A stretch of DNA of 64,000 nucleotides, from NCBI GenBank assembly GCA_944990035.1, contig CALYLX010000110.1, forward strand, positions 1 through 64,000, written 5' to 3'. The position numbers were made by a program, and so were the translations under genes. How positions within the stretch are numbered: position 1 is the first letter of the stretch; each line of letters begins with the position of its first letter. Source of the DNA: Clitopilus passeckerianus (taxonomy: Eukaryota > Basidiomycota > Agaricomycetes > Agaricales > Entolomataceae). This document shows positions 1 through 11,446 of this stretch, one piece after another. The notes beneath the pieces were generated by a model, which was given only the letters and a program-made list of their open reading frames with translations, made no database searches and had not been told where the DNA came from.

Positions 1-2647
1 AGACAGACTCGCTTCATTCTGGGTCCAGACCTTCCAAACCTGCACCTTTGGCAAGCACTGAGTTCGAGAATAGAGTATCGATCCAATTAATGATAATCTG
101 TACCACAAGACACATGAGGCCTCTATAGAAATGATACATCACATGCGGCGATATGATATTGTGCAGCTGCCAGAAACCCATGAGTCAGTGTCACTGATGC
201 GAAGTCAAGGAAAGCTGATAGCCATTGAGCCATTCTTGTGCTTCCGTTTGCCAATGTGACACCTCGAATGGACGCTCTCAGTCCAACAAGCGTCGCACAA
301 AGGAGCACGAGGCCAAAGAGTGGACGGAGAACATCATGCCGCGAGCATCAATTGTGCCACCAAACTTCCAGCGAATAACAGCCGGAATGGACGAGAATCG
401 GCATATCGAGGATAGAGAGCAAACGTTGAGAACGCTAATCCGTGCCTGCGGAGGCTTCAGGCAACGTTCATAAAGTTCAATAGACTTGCCTCAGGTCCCC
501 TGCGGAGGTACGAGAGGACGGAACAGACGATGACCGAAGCCGAGGCCGAAACTGTTCAAGCAATGATAGATAGATTTTGTGGCAGAAAGTGGTGGTGATT
601 AGGATGTGATAGGAGGCGAGAAGGATCATGCGAAGGGTCAGAACAAGCCTTGGATCTCTTGATGGATGGATGGGAGGCCTTCCAAGCGACGGAGGCAGAA
701 ATATGGGAGAACAAATCTAACAAAAGAATAGAGTCGGATAAACGGGACCTCGATGTGATGAGGCATAGCGTAAACAAACCTTGGAAAGTTCGGTCTCTTT
801 ATGGCCAAGCGTTTGTTGTACGATGTCGCTGGAGCCTGAAGCTGAGAGTCCTCGGGCCGAATGATGAATCCCAGTCAAGCTAGCATGAGAACCGGCCTAA
901 AGCAAGACAGCTCAAACCCTCTCCACCGTCACCGTCACCAGCAGGTTAATCATAGTACACTTCGGACACGTCTCACACGTCGTCTCAAGCCCACCTCCTC
1001 CTCTCCCTCCTTTACGAGAAGTTCAAACGTTCATCCATCCAGGGCAGAGAAGCAGAAACATGAATTAAACTGGCACTTTCAGGGGAAGGGTTCACGACAC
1101 TGCCACCCAGGGGTAAGAGGGTTTGACAAAGGCGGCTATACCTGGCAAAGGCGATTCAGAGCTCCAAGAAGGTGACGCCCAGCTGACACGGGGCCGCCCC
1201 GATATAGTTTAGTCTTCTTCTGAGCGACAGAACGGGCGACGGAGAGACACGATCGATGATGGTTAATTCATTGTGAATTGTGAAGCGTTAATTGAAGATA
1301 GACTTGAAATAGCTTGAACATTAGCCACAAGACACGAGTGCACGAGCCCACCGCGTCCCTCCGACCATCGACCGAGTCAGCCAGGGTCACGGCCAACATC
1401 TGTCGTCCTCATTATTACATGCGAAAAACAGAGTTGAATGAATTTCAGTCGGGTGATTGTACATACTGACAGGGTTCTGATTTCCCCGGCAATAGGTTAG
1501 GTTGAGAGGGAAGGTCGCTGATGGACACATAGCTCAGCTCATCAGGTACCTTGGAAGGGTTGCTTTGATATGACGATACATGAGACTCGGGAGATAACTT
1601 AGCCATTGTGCGTTGATTTCCATTATTCTCGTCTGGTGGAACGGATGGGAGAGGTCCAGAAGAGTGGGGATGGTGCGGTTCCGAACCAACGCATGCGTAG
1701 TTAATGCTACTGCTGCGGTGGGTAATTTGATTCTTCCTGAGCTGATGTCGAGAAGTTGATCAAGTGTTGGGTGGTGGAAAAGGGTACGTGAACACGGAAG
1801 GTGGATATTGAACGCGCACCGTTAATTAGACCAGTGTTGTTCCATATGTGCGGGGAAGAGCGTCGAGTAGGAGAAAGTGCGCCGTCTCGCGCAAGCGAGT
1901 TGGTGGACTCGAAGCGAATGTACGGTTTTGTCGGATATCCCGAATTTTGGGTATGGCGTCTGACTCCAAATTTGGCCTGATATGAAGTAGATATGGACGT
2001 CAAGGCTACGGAGTTGCTAGGGACTACGACGTGTCTACTAGCGTACATTATGACCTACCCTTCTTTTCGATTCTCCCTCCCTTCTCTGGATGGAGAATTG
2101 CCCACGCAAGCTGCGATGTTGAAATGATGAGAAAATGAGTATGAGAGACTCATGATGCTGGATCATAAGGGTGAAGACGACTGGGGAAGGCAGGAGACTG
2201 GACCAAATGCGTCTATCGCGATTTGGAAGTTTTTACATATTTGATGGGGATGTTGATTGACGGGCAACAGGGAAGTTAGAGCGATGGAGATAGGGAGGTG
2301 GTGAATGGGGTGCTTGGAGTGTGAAGAACATACACGTGTGTGCCCATTGCTACAGGAAAATAAACTGTAGACAACCGAAGGCAATGTTTGAATGGCCTGT
2401 GCATCGGGGACACAGAAAGGCAGCGAATTCGGCCCAGAGAACAAGGTCGGAACCGCCACGATAAGACAATGTGGACAAAAGGGGATCGGCTAAAAAGTAC
2501 GCTCCGGCCGGACCTGCCTAGTAGCGCCAAATAACCGGTTCAAACTCCGATAAATCATTTTTGGAAGTTAAACGTGCCTTGGTTGTTTGGCATAAGCCTC
2601 TTGGAGGATCAGGCACCTATATTACCCTCGTTTTCATCCTCCCGTTC
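1..2647. other. region with no convincing gene
   Basis: I see no supported gene here. A minus-strand stretch at 123-308 reads as a hydrophobic peptide ending in a stop and could be the 3' end of a membrane-protein gene, but I could not extend it upstream. A 113-codon minus-strand frame with a true ATG (1707-2048) has no recognisable domain. The stretch just before 2648 is probably the 5' leader and promoter of the zinc-finger gene. Confidence 0.4.
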
Positions 2648-5046
2648 ATGGAGCGTCAATCGTTGTCCCCTGAGCGAACCTCCCTGATTCTCTCAAAGAC
2701 CAAGGCACTGCCTATAATAATACCGACAACGCCAGCAACGACAACGGTATGGCAGCTATGGTCGCTCACCCTAATCCTGCAAACATGCCTGGTGGTGCTA
2801 CGCTTGGTGGCGTCAACAAACGTTATCGCCCTGCACCAGCTAAAACTTTCCAATGTAAAGGTTTTGGCGACTGTCGAATGGTCTCTCTCGCAGTGAGCAC
2901 TTGGCACGGCATATCAGGTACGACATCGTCATTTCATCGCACTGAACACTTTTTTAAACGTTCATTTCACGTAGGAAACACACTGGAGAGAGGCCTTTTA
3001 CGTGTCATTGCAGCAAGCAATTTTCGCGTCTTGATAACTTGAGGCAACACGCTCAGACAGTACATGCCGACAAGCAAGACCAGAACGAGCGCATGATGCG
3101 CGAACTCACTTCGTTGCACGCCTCGATGGCTGCGGCCAACAAGGCCGGCGGCGGGCGGGTGGCCGTCGTGCCAGTGGCAGCGTACCTCCATCTCTCAGTC
3201 GTCACCTCAACCACCAGCTGGGTCATCACCAATCTCGAACGGTACCCATTCTGGCAGCCCCAACCACTCCCCTGTTTCTGTCGAAAACAGCCTGAGTCTC
3301 ATCAAAGAGGAAGACCTTAGCCTTCCCTTCACCATCGTCAGGACTCTCAGCAATATGATGCTAATGGCCTGATCTACCATAATCAAACCCCATCGTCGTG
3401 GGGTGTATCGGGTGCTGATGCACTTCACCACCAACGACCGTCGTCTCGGAACGGCTTTCGACATGACGCAGCTGATGCCTTCCATCACAATCCTACCTCT
3501 CCTACTCTCCACCTCTCGGATTTGGCTTTCAAGCTGGCGATGCGCCACGATCCCGACCAGGAACTGCCTCTGGCAAGGGAACTCACTCCCTTCCACCACT
3601 GAGTGCGATCATCCCTGATCAGCAGGAACAAGCTTCACTTCAGGAAATCCAACAGCAACAGCTCGCTCATCATCAACAGCAGCAGCAAGGATACGTTCCC
3701 TCTGCCATCCGACCCAGACCCGGCACCTCTTCGGGTAGGCCAGGGTCTTCCTCTGCCTCGCTATTCCCGAACGGGAACTTGACTGGTCCCTCCAAGCAGC
3801 CTGGCTCGTACTATGGCGCATCTGGCATGATTACAACCAGCGCTCCTACCCTACTCTCGGCGGATACGAGACCGACTCAGCGACATCCTCAAACCAGGAC
3901 CCCTCTCCCTTCTACTTCCATCCAGACGATTCCAGCTCTACCTCCGGACATTCTCCATCTGCATCATCGGCACGTTCCCAATCTGCGGCTCTTACACCAC
4001 CGGCGAACCATCAAGTCCCGGCTGGTGTATCTCGCAAGCGCGCGTTTGATGCCCCAGATGGTCCTTATGACTTGTCTTATCCCGCCCAGCAAAACTCCAG
4101 CCACCCAGGCGGACCCCAGTTTGCATACGAATACGGTTCGGAATCCCGCCCGCAGTCTCGCCGTCTGTCGGTTCTTGAGCTCTGCAATGATGGTGACGCT
4201 ACCTCGGGTGCTGGAAACATGCTCGATCCCAATGCGATGTTCGGTATGAACATGAATGGGCTTGGAGGGATGGGGATGAATGGAGTCAATGGATTGGGTG
4301 GGATGAACGGGTTCTTGGGTGGACCAGAAGGTCGGCCTACCACGGCACAGATTGTGTCCTCTGCCAGTGCCCTCGCCATCTTCGACAACAGGGATCATTC
4401 GAGGAGTCCTTCTGGATCAAGCGTCGCTAGCAACAACGTCCATAATGGAATTGGCCCAGACCGCCAGCGTGCTTCTCCCGCTGCTTCTGTCAGGAGTCGC
4501 GGCTCTGGTGGAAGGCAGAGCGTTCGTCCTGACCGACCTGGTAGGCACACGCCCCCTTCGAGGAAGTTACGCCTACCATGGCAGCTGCGGGTGGCTCTTA
4601 CCCTCACGCCTCCCTGCTCAGGGATACCACCAACCCCAACACATCTCGCAGCAGTTCTCGCAGCAACAGTTCGGGCATGGCTCCCAGCCTTACTCTCCCT
4701 ACCAAACTCATCCGAGCTTGAACATGAACATCCCTCTCGGTGTCTACCCCTCCCAGCAATCGCCTACCTTCTCTGCGCCGTCGGCCGCCAGCACACCAGC
4801 GACGACCTACCCTCGCTTCAACAGCAATACCTTACTGGCCACCACCCGCACCCGCAAGTTCAACATCTTCAGCAGCAGCACGGACGTGATTCCCCGTTGT
4901 CGACATCCACTCAAGGGACTTCGAGCCCTGGTCCGAGGTCACCTGGTGTCCCTGTCAGCCCGTTCGTTGGTCAAGGAGGCTTCGCGATGCATCAGCAGCA
5001 GTACCTACAGAACCACCCACAGGGCCAGTATGGGCAGGGATTCTGA
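2648..5046 (+). CDS. C2H2 zinc-finger transcription factor, frame broken about ten times
   Basis: This is a two-finger C2H2 DNA-binding protein of the fungal Usv1/Rgm1-like type. Finger 1 reads [12 protein letters not shown] then [13 protein letters not shown], with a C-x5-C knuckle. Finger 2 reads [18 protein letters not shown], with an unusual C-x-C knuckle. A 57-nt intron (2918-2974) splits the linker between them. The rest is a long, disordered Gln/Ser/Pro-rich and Gly/Met/Asn-rich tail that ends in GQYGQGF. The start at 2648 ([10 protein letters not shown]) was chosen because the peptide after it joins the finger frame after one base is added. No single frame covers the gene: the protein-like frame steps back by one base near 2706, 2884, 3156, 3188, 3320, 3588, 3862, 4556, 4613 and 4820. 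The step at 2884 falls inside finger 1 with no room for an intron. It is likely a functional gene with sequence errors; a pseudogene is the alternative. The role as a transcription factor is inferred from the fingers. Confidence 0.75.
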
Positions 5047-8000
5047 GCGTGACCGAATTCCAGAGGTCTCGACGCCAACGTCGATGAAGGAAACATGGTG
5101 TTTGTTGGGTTTAATTTTTCACTCTTTTCGGTTTCTGTGGGCTTTTTCTCTGCTTGTTGTAATCCCGTGTAATCTTTCGTTCGTGTTTCCACCTACCCAA
5201 CTATCATCCTGTAATTCTCCTTCCACTTTTCTTGGCATTTGGGTTCACGCGCTCTTTCGTTGGCCGAGGTCGATTTCTCCTGTCGTTTCTCATACCTTAC
5301 TTGTACTATATAACTTCACCTCGCCACCTTTTCAGACGCGGACTGCTGATTGACTCTCTTAATCACCTCTGGAAATACTTCACTCACCATACCTCATCCA
5401 CTTATAGTGTACATACTTCTGTTTTCTCTTCTTGGTACATATTCTACAACCCCTTTACTGCTACATACGCACACACATACGGTATTTTATATCTCCACCT
5501 GTCGTCCAAAATACGCAATAGCTAGCACTGTGAAATATAATGTACAATCTAGTATTCTCTTCATCCTCTCGCCATCGGTGTGAAGATTTTTTGCACTTGT
5601 CAAATTTTTTTTTCCAAGAAATTTCTGCATTCCTTCGTTCTTCTCGACCAGAACCTGACAGAAAGATGCCGTTACGCCTGTCAATCTTGCATCAAAGTCG
5701 GTCTTCGGTGCCGACCGCCGTGCCTCGTAAGGATAAATGACGGTCACCTGACCACCGGCGTCCGTGTCGTCCGTCCGACCCCTTGCTTTCACTTTGAGCA
5801 AGCGAAATGAAATCTCCCTTCGCATCACTAGGTACCGAGTCCATCGGACAATTTCAGCTGTACTAATGGAGACGATCAGAAATATATTCCTTTGAGATAT
5901 GGACAAGAGATGTATCGAAGGATCTATGTGGGTGTTGTATCAGTGATGATCAGCTGATGACCACCAGATATCATGCTGAGAGATTGGTTTCAACTTGGGC
6001 TTGTTGGTGTATACTTGGTATTGAGAACCCCTATGAACTTCAGCTGACTCGGCATGAGATGAAGGGAATATAGTACGGAACTTAGGAGCACTTGAGAAGA
6101 ATCAGCTGGCTGGTCCAATGATCTGCGCTGCCACGTTCCTGCCTATCTTTGATCGCCTGGTTGTTCACTTCAGACTTTTCAGCGACGCCACTACCCCGCA
6201 AAGGTACTTTCTCCCAGACCAGGAGGCAAATGAAAAACTTTGAAACCCTATGTACTCGGCTGGGCGGTATTCGAGGTGGCGTGGTGAGTTTATTTTGCAG
6301 TGGAGAAACATTTTTCTGCAGATACGTTTTTCTGCTGAGCATATTAGCCCTTTGCGACCAAAGGAATCTCTCACCTTCGCGCAATGCCCGTGAAACCACG
6401 GGCTGACCTTGCATCATTCTTGACATATAGCGAGCGCACCACCTCGTCACAGTATGTCCGAATGGCAACAAAACCCAGGTATATCCTCAGCTGACTTTCC
6501 TGATAGACGCCTTCCCAGCTTCTCATGCCTCGGAGGACATCGTGCCGTGCGTACATTTCATTGTCAATCCCAACCGGAGTGTCCTCGTGCCATATGATGG
6601 TTCATTATCCAATGGTTACGAACTCGGTACGCGCCATGAGGCTCTTACCGCCCTAAACGAGTGTATCTACCGATGTCGTGGAAACGCCTGTACATCCACA
6701 TCTCTTTTGCCTTTCCACTATCCTTGGCAGACTTGTACGTTATACACCAGAACGATCACACTCTGCGCTCGCTTTCATGAGGGCCCAGGTATACGTCAAA
6801 GTACCCTAGAACTGGCCGCGGTGAGGTCACCTAAATGCAAGTAAAGTAGGTCGCTACCGCTCGGTAGGCTAGGCAGGCTACTAGGTATCTTCATCGCAAG
6901 TGAGCCCCTCTGGCATGTCGCCGAGATGTCCGCCAGAAACAGTGCCAAAAACATGCCAAAACGCAAATTGAAACTCGTGCCGTAGGTGAATCGAAACTCT
7001 CAATCTCGGCAATGGGCACTCCCGTCCAATATCAACCTGCACTTCTCCAAAGTGTGGAACAAATGAATTGAGTGCGGGTTTTGAGAGAGAGGTGTCTACA
7101 TGATCTCCGCCGATTCTCTCACGAAACTGTAGGTGGTCTGCGCAGAAGCCGTCCAATATGTTAAACCTTTGTTCTTCCACGAACACAGACTCGCACGACA
7201 ATGCCTACTTCTATCTAGAGACCACATGTATCGCTCACTATAATTGATCCGTAGGTGATGAGGTGGGGATGAGGTACATAAGCCGCCGAAGAGGACGGCC
7301 TTCACACTCCTTCCCACCATTGACTGCGATTTACGTGTATACTCTGCGCAACTGGTGACGTTGTGCAATGAGTCCGAAGCATTGACCTGAGAACCGTGTT
7401 AATCCGTGAGAGGCCGGGCGATTGAATAGCAGATCCCCAATAGAGAGGGCCAGAGCAGTCAAGGAGGCCAGATAACATTCGCGGTTCACCTGGTGTAGGT
7501 GTTTGTGGATGCGTCGGCATGATTGACATCGAGATAAGTCGTCGGAGTAGCCATTTGGTATTCTGTTGGGACCCCGAGATGGTTCCTAGCAAAAGAGCTT
7601 CGCGCTTGTTCCGGGTGAGGCATAATCTCTGCCCAGGTCAATGGATGACTCCTTGATTTTTGACTTTGTACGATTGAATAGGGTACCCCGAGAAAGAGGA
7701 GTGCGCAAATACGGACTCGGTACGAGAGTCCGAGATGCTCTGGTCTTTGCGTGCGTGAAGGGTCAATGTTATCTTGATATTCAACTGACATCACACGAGG
7801 ATGAATGGATGCTTTGGCCAAGATCCCGGAGGACAGTCCGAAGATGAGGAAATAGGCATCACGGGCCGGAAGTGCACGATTTGCAAGAGCGAGCGGAGCT
7901 GAAATAACATGCCAACTCATCCAAGGGTCTGACTGGCATGAGAGAAGCCGTTTATGCGATGGTAGCAGGAGATCGAAGAGGACTTCCGGATGCCAAATCC

Positions 8001-8049
8001 TGGCTTCAAAGGGGTCAGAATTTGCGCTGAATGGTATATAAGAATAAAG
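5047..8049. other. 3' region of the zinc-finger gene, then unrecognised sequence
   Basis: The first few hundred bases after 5046 are T-rich and C/T-rich and are probably the 3' untranslated region of the zinc-finger gene. From about 5.5 to 8.0 kb there are only short open frames on both strands. Those at 6881-7201 and 7486-8091 (minus) lie downstream of the HAMP pseudogene and may be decayed exons of it. I looked there for histidine-kinase H, N, G or receiver motifs and did not find them. Confidence 0.4.
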
Positions 8050-8054
8050 CGAAA

Positions 8055-9165
8055 AGCTCTCACATTTATCTTCTTCGCCAAGGAGAGCCATGTTCCTTGT
8101 AGATCAGCTACGTCGACTTGTCCGACGCCAGAGAGAGTGAGCTCAGCTCCTTGAGCAAGGTAGATAATATCCGAACCATGAAGTTGATACTGAGTTTTAG
8201 TGAGAGCATCTCTCCCTCCTCGATATTGAGTTCTTAGGTGAGGTCGCCCCGATCAATAGCAGTAACCACGATTGCTATAGCTCGGACAAGCCGGATGATA
8301 TTCGTGCTCATTGTATCAACCTGGAGGGGAGAAACACTTGATAACGTAGATGAATATACTACAATCAAAAGGCTTACTTTCTGGAACAGTTCAGCCCAGA
8401 CACCATCCCGCTGAGGAGAGCCAAGTTGGACAGCTAGCGTGCCTCTGATGCCAACTTTTGCACCTGTCTCAACGACGTCATATGGAAGTGGTAGCTCGGA
8501 AAGGGGATGGACTGATTGAACGAATTCATTTCGTAGCCTTGTGATCGCCCATGCCTCGAGGCAGCATTCATGACGCACGAGATCTTCGAAGTTCAAAACT
8601 TGAAATGGATGAAATTGCGACGAAACATCGTAATAGGTGTAGACCCAATGGTTCTAGGCTGCTCTACCGCACCCAAGATCCTATTTATGGCATGCTAGAG
8701 TGTCTGGATGCTCTTGGACATTCTACACGACGAAAAATGCTGAATTCAAAGAGATCAGAACCTGCGATGAAGGGTGTATGGAAAAGCTCTCACATTTATC
8801 TTCTTCGCAAAAGAGAGCCAGGTTCCTTGAAGATTATCGATGTCAACTTGTCCCTCGCCAGAGACAGCTCGATCAGCTTGTTGAGCAAAAGTAGACCGTT
8901 TTTGAACTAATGTGTTGATGCTGATTTTCAGTGAGTGCATCTCTGCTTCCACTTCGATATCGAGTTCTTGGGTCAGATCACCCGAGAAATACCGGTGGTT
9001 ACAATTGCTATGGCCCGGACAAGCTGGGTGATAGTCGCGCTCATTTTGTTAATCTAAAGGACGAAACGAATTCTAAGTAAAAATATTTATTCTAATAAAA
9101 AGAACCTCACGCTTTGATACAATGGTGCCCAAACACCATCCCGTTGAGGAGAAATAAGTTGAATG
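8055..9165 (-). repeat. two tandem HAMP-encoding units of about 725 bp
   Basis: Two stretches on the same strand match each other in order. The SPQRDGVWA block is at about 9150 and again at about 8425. An intron follows each at the same place. Next comes a VRAIAIV...GDLT block (about 9030 and 8300), and then an LQGTW-LS-AKKIN block (about 8840 and 8100). The offset is about 720-735 bp throughout, so this looks like an internal tandem duplication of one exon-intron unit. HAMP arrays in Nik1-type proteins are themselves repeats, so the duplication may be old. Confidence 0.65.
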
Positions 9166-9400
9166 CCTATTCTTCCTCTGTTACCAACCCTCCACTGATC
9201 TCAACGAGGTCGTAAATGACATCTTGGAGACTATCCCAAAATTTGATTTCACAGTCTCAGCTCAGTCACAATGGCGCTTACCTGCGAACCATCTCATTCA
9301 CGGCTCGCTCCGATTCCAGAGCCTCAGGTTCTCTTTGGGTTCTCTTCGAAGACCCGAAATTCTCTTGGGAGAGAGATCACCTCGTGCAACTTCCATCGTT

Positions 9401-10728
9401 CAACAGTACGTGTAGTCACGTTGTAATATGCCCAGCAATTGGTGGAAAAAGGCGTTATAGTATTTGCGGCCGTTGTTGGGAATTATAATGTATCTTCATG
9501 TGTAGCTAGTCAAATATGTATTATAACTGATGTCTGTGAGCCTAAATTGAAGCTCTCTGCCGGGGTAAACCTATTATAATGCAGCCGAATGCTTGCAAAT
9601 GCATTATAATGCATTGCGGGGGCAGGAATATGAACCGGACCGTACGATCCGACCACCGAGAAATTCAAAATTTTGCAGTTTGCTTCTATTCATAATACAC
9701 TATCATGCGTTCCAGATTACCTCGAAACTGTATTATTGTAAGCTTTCTACGTCTTTAGAATGAGAACGGAGGCGCGGCACACTGGGACAGAATTGAGCCC
9801 CCGCTTGATCGCAGATGCCGGACACAAGCCTATTGGCCGCACAATGAGGGCTGAGCCTTGCCGCATGGCCAATCAGTAGACAATGTCACTCCGGTGGACT
9901 CCGACGTCAGACGAAATCTCAGTCGGATTGTACTGCCTATCCAGCTCTAAATATTCAATTTAGACCGACCGTATATCGGTATTACACTCATATACCATAT
10001 GTACACTGTCATTTAGCCCTTACCGCAGCCAAATCTGCGAATTTGAAAAGTCAGACGATGCTCGAAAGATCGGTAGGGTTTTCTATACATTCTGTGGTCA
10101 AAGTAACCTTCGAAGCTGAACTTCACCATCCAAAAGACAGAAAATATTCCAAGGGCAGTTAATGGAGGTACTAATGCTACTCACTACCTTTACTCATTAC
10201 TTGTCGCTTTTCCGCATCCTCGTTGGCCGTCTGTGCGAATGAATGTAGTCATTGTGCCGTAGGCAGTACGTTTCGAATGTCCAGAACAAATGTGATTTCC
10301 CCGCCGTTCCTACAGTAGCTATATGTAGAAATACGATCCTCTCGAGCGCTCGTAATCCTTCCGTGTCTGAGACAGATCGCTCAGCCTCATGAACGAGGAA
10401 TGAAAATAGGCAGAAAAGGTTGCAACTATGGGGAATCGAACCCTCAAGCCCAAAAATGGTCTCCCGCGACAAAACCGTTAAGCCACAAGGCCTTTGCGTA
10501 GTGCCTCTTCAAATATATTATGAGGATACGAGCGGTTCCGCTTGCGACGTGAATTATAATGTACTCAAAGCTGGCCATCGGCATTGTAATGCGTCGATTC
10601 CCTGATGCACGGGAGTAACAGTCCTATTTGTATTATAATACAGAACCTGATTCAAGCTCAGCAGGCCATACTATAACGCCTTTTTCCACCAAATGCTGGA
10701 CGTATTACAAAACAGCTACACGGACTCC
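9401..10728. mobile_element. non-autonomous Mutator-like DNA transposon (MULE-type MITE)
   Basis: The ends are imperfect inverted repeats of about 55-60 bp (about 9401-9463 and 10666-10728), including a perfect core ending in GGTGGAAAAAGGCGTTATAG on the inward strand. The same 9 bases, TCCATCGTT, lie outside both ends (9392-9400 and 10729-10737) as a target-site duplication. A 9-bp duplication with long inverted repeats is typical of Mutator-like elements. Subterminal regions at both ends carry many copies of a TTATAAT-type motif (for example near 9488, 9515, 9575, 9602, 10555 and 10632). No transposase frame is present, so it would need a helper element. It interrupts the HAMP gene. Confidence 0.75.
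10421..10492 (-). other. tRNA-like segment inside the transposon
   Basis: The minus strand has a good polymerase III A box (TGGCTTAACGG) and a perfect B box (GGTTCGATTCC) at tRNA spacing. An anticodon-like arm could present UUU. The acceptor strands do not pair and there is no proper variable loop, so it cannot fold as a working tRNA. It is a degenerate or tRNA-derived segment, perhaps captured by the element or left by a SINE. Confidence 0.5.
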
Positions 10729-11446
10729 TCCATCGTTACGTTTGCCACCGAACCCACGACTCCGGTGTAGTCGGATGCGCACCTGTCAACGTCGTGTCCA
10801 ACATCTGCCCAGAATTCTGCAAATATCCAGGGTGGTTTGACGGCCCGGGAGGAGTTTCTGTAGATCTAGCGAAAGTGCGTTGTTCGAAATAAGTATCTAT
10901 GTCATTTCTGGGATTACAGATCAGAGGAGGCGACACCTTTACAGCTACGCATAATTTTTTGAGTGCGGTCTGAAATCGAGTCTACCATCTCGTTGAAGTT
11001 TTCACTGCCGCGAATCAGACAGTCATCGTCTGATGCCGGTGTAATCCGTTGAGTTAAATCCCCATTAATGACGTCCATAGACACCGCAGCTATCGCGGAT
11101 AACTGCGACCTACAGTCCTGCAGCTCTCGCTCGAGTCGTGCATTCTCTGCTCGGAGAAATAAGAGCCTTTCTTCCACGGAGAGGACGGTATGCGACCCGT
11201 CCTGTGAGGTGGCCATGTTGGTTGTAGTGGTAATGGTAGCTCAGAAGGGCCTGAAGGACCATAGTGGTAATAGTAGCTCGGAAGCCCGGTGAGGTTTGTA
11301 CTGATTCGAGCGGAAGCAATCTGTAGTCGTGTGGTCAATCATTAATCATCCCTTAAGGCAGTCGAGATCATATCTGTGACACATCTTCAGACTTGTGAAG
11401 GGTAATTTGCGACGGAACATCGTGATACATGTAAACCTCTATAGTT

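Larger units (their letters stand above)
8050..11216 (-). pseudogene. HAMP-repeat histidine-kinase-like pseudogene (group III/Nik1-type), split by a transposon
   Basis: The minus strand encodes successive HAMP-linker repeats like those of group III hybrid histidine kinases, which sense osmotic stress and fungicides. The 5' end (11216-10914) has an ATG, a short coiled coil and a first HAMP-like piece with INGDLTQRI. Further pieces contain VARGDLS (about 9380), QLVRAIAIVTTGIS and GDLTQELDIEVEAEMHSL (about 9040-8930) and VRAIAIVVTAIDRGDLT (about 8290-8237). Each of the last two repeats also has an SPQRDGVWA block, a conserved intron and an LQGTW...KKIN end. Decay is clear. A 1.3 kb transposon sits inside one HAMP motif. 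A TAA at 8234-8236 replaces the CAA of the sister repeat. Single-base losses also occur, for example at a G run near 8979. No kinase, ATPase or receiver domain was found downstream. A short HAMP-only gene is possible but less likely. Confidence 0.65.

Noticed and set aside
1707..2048. 113-codon minus-strand frame with a true ATG
   Set aside because: No domain, no clear splice partners, and low-complexity composition.
5580..5810. Cys-rich plus-strand peptide resembling a Zn2Cys6 cluster
   Set aside because: Cysteine spacing does not fit the C6 zinc cluster and the frame is short with no partner exons.
6881..8091. Kinase, ATPase or receiver domain expected downstream of the HAMP repeats
   Set aside because: No H-box, N-box, G-box or phospho-acceptor Asp motif could be found in any minus-strand frame.
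9216..9488. 90-codon plus-strand frame
   Set aside because: Antisense to the HAMP pseudogene and runs into the transposon; a chance frame.
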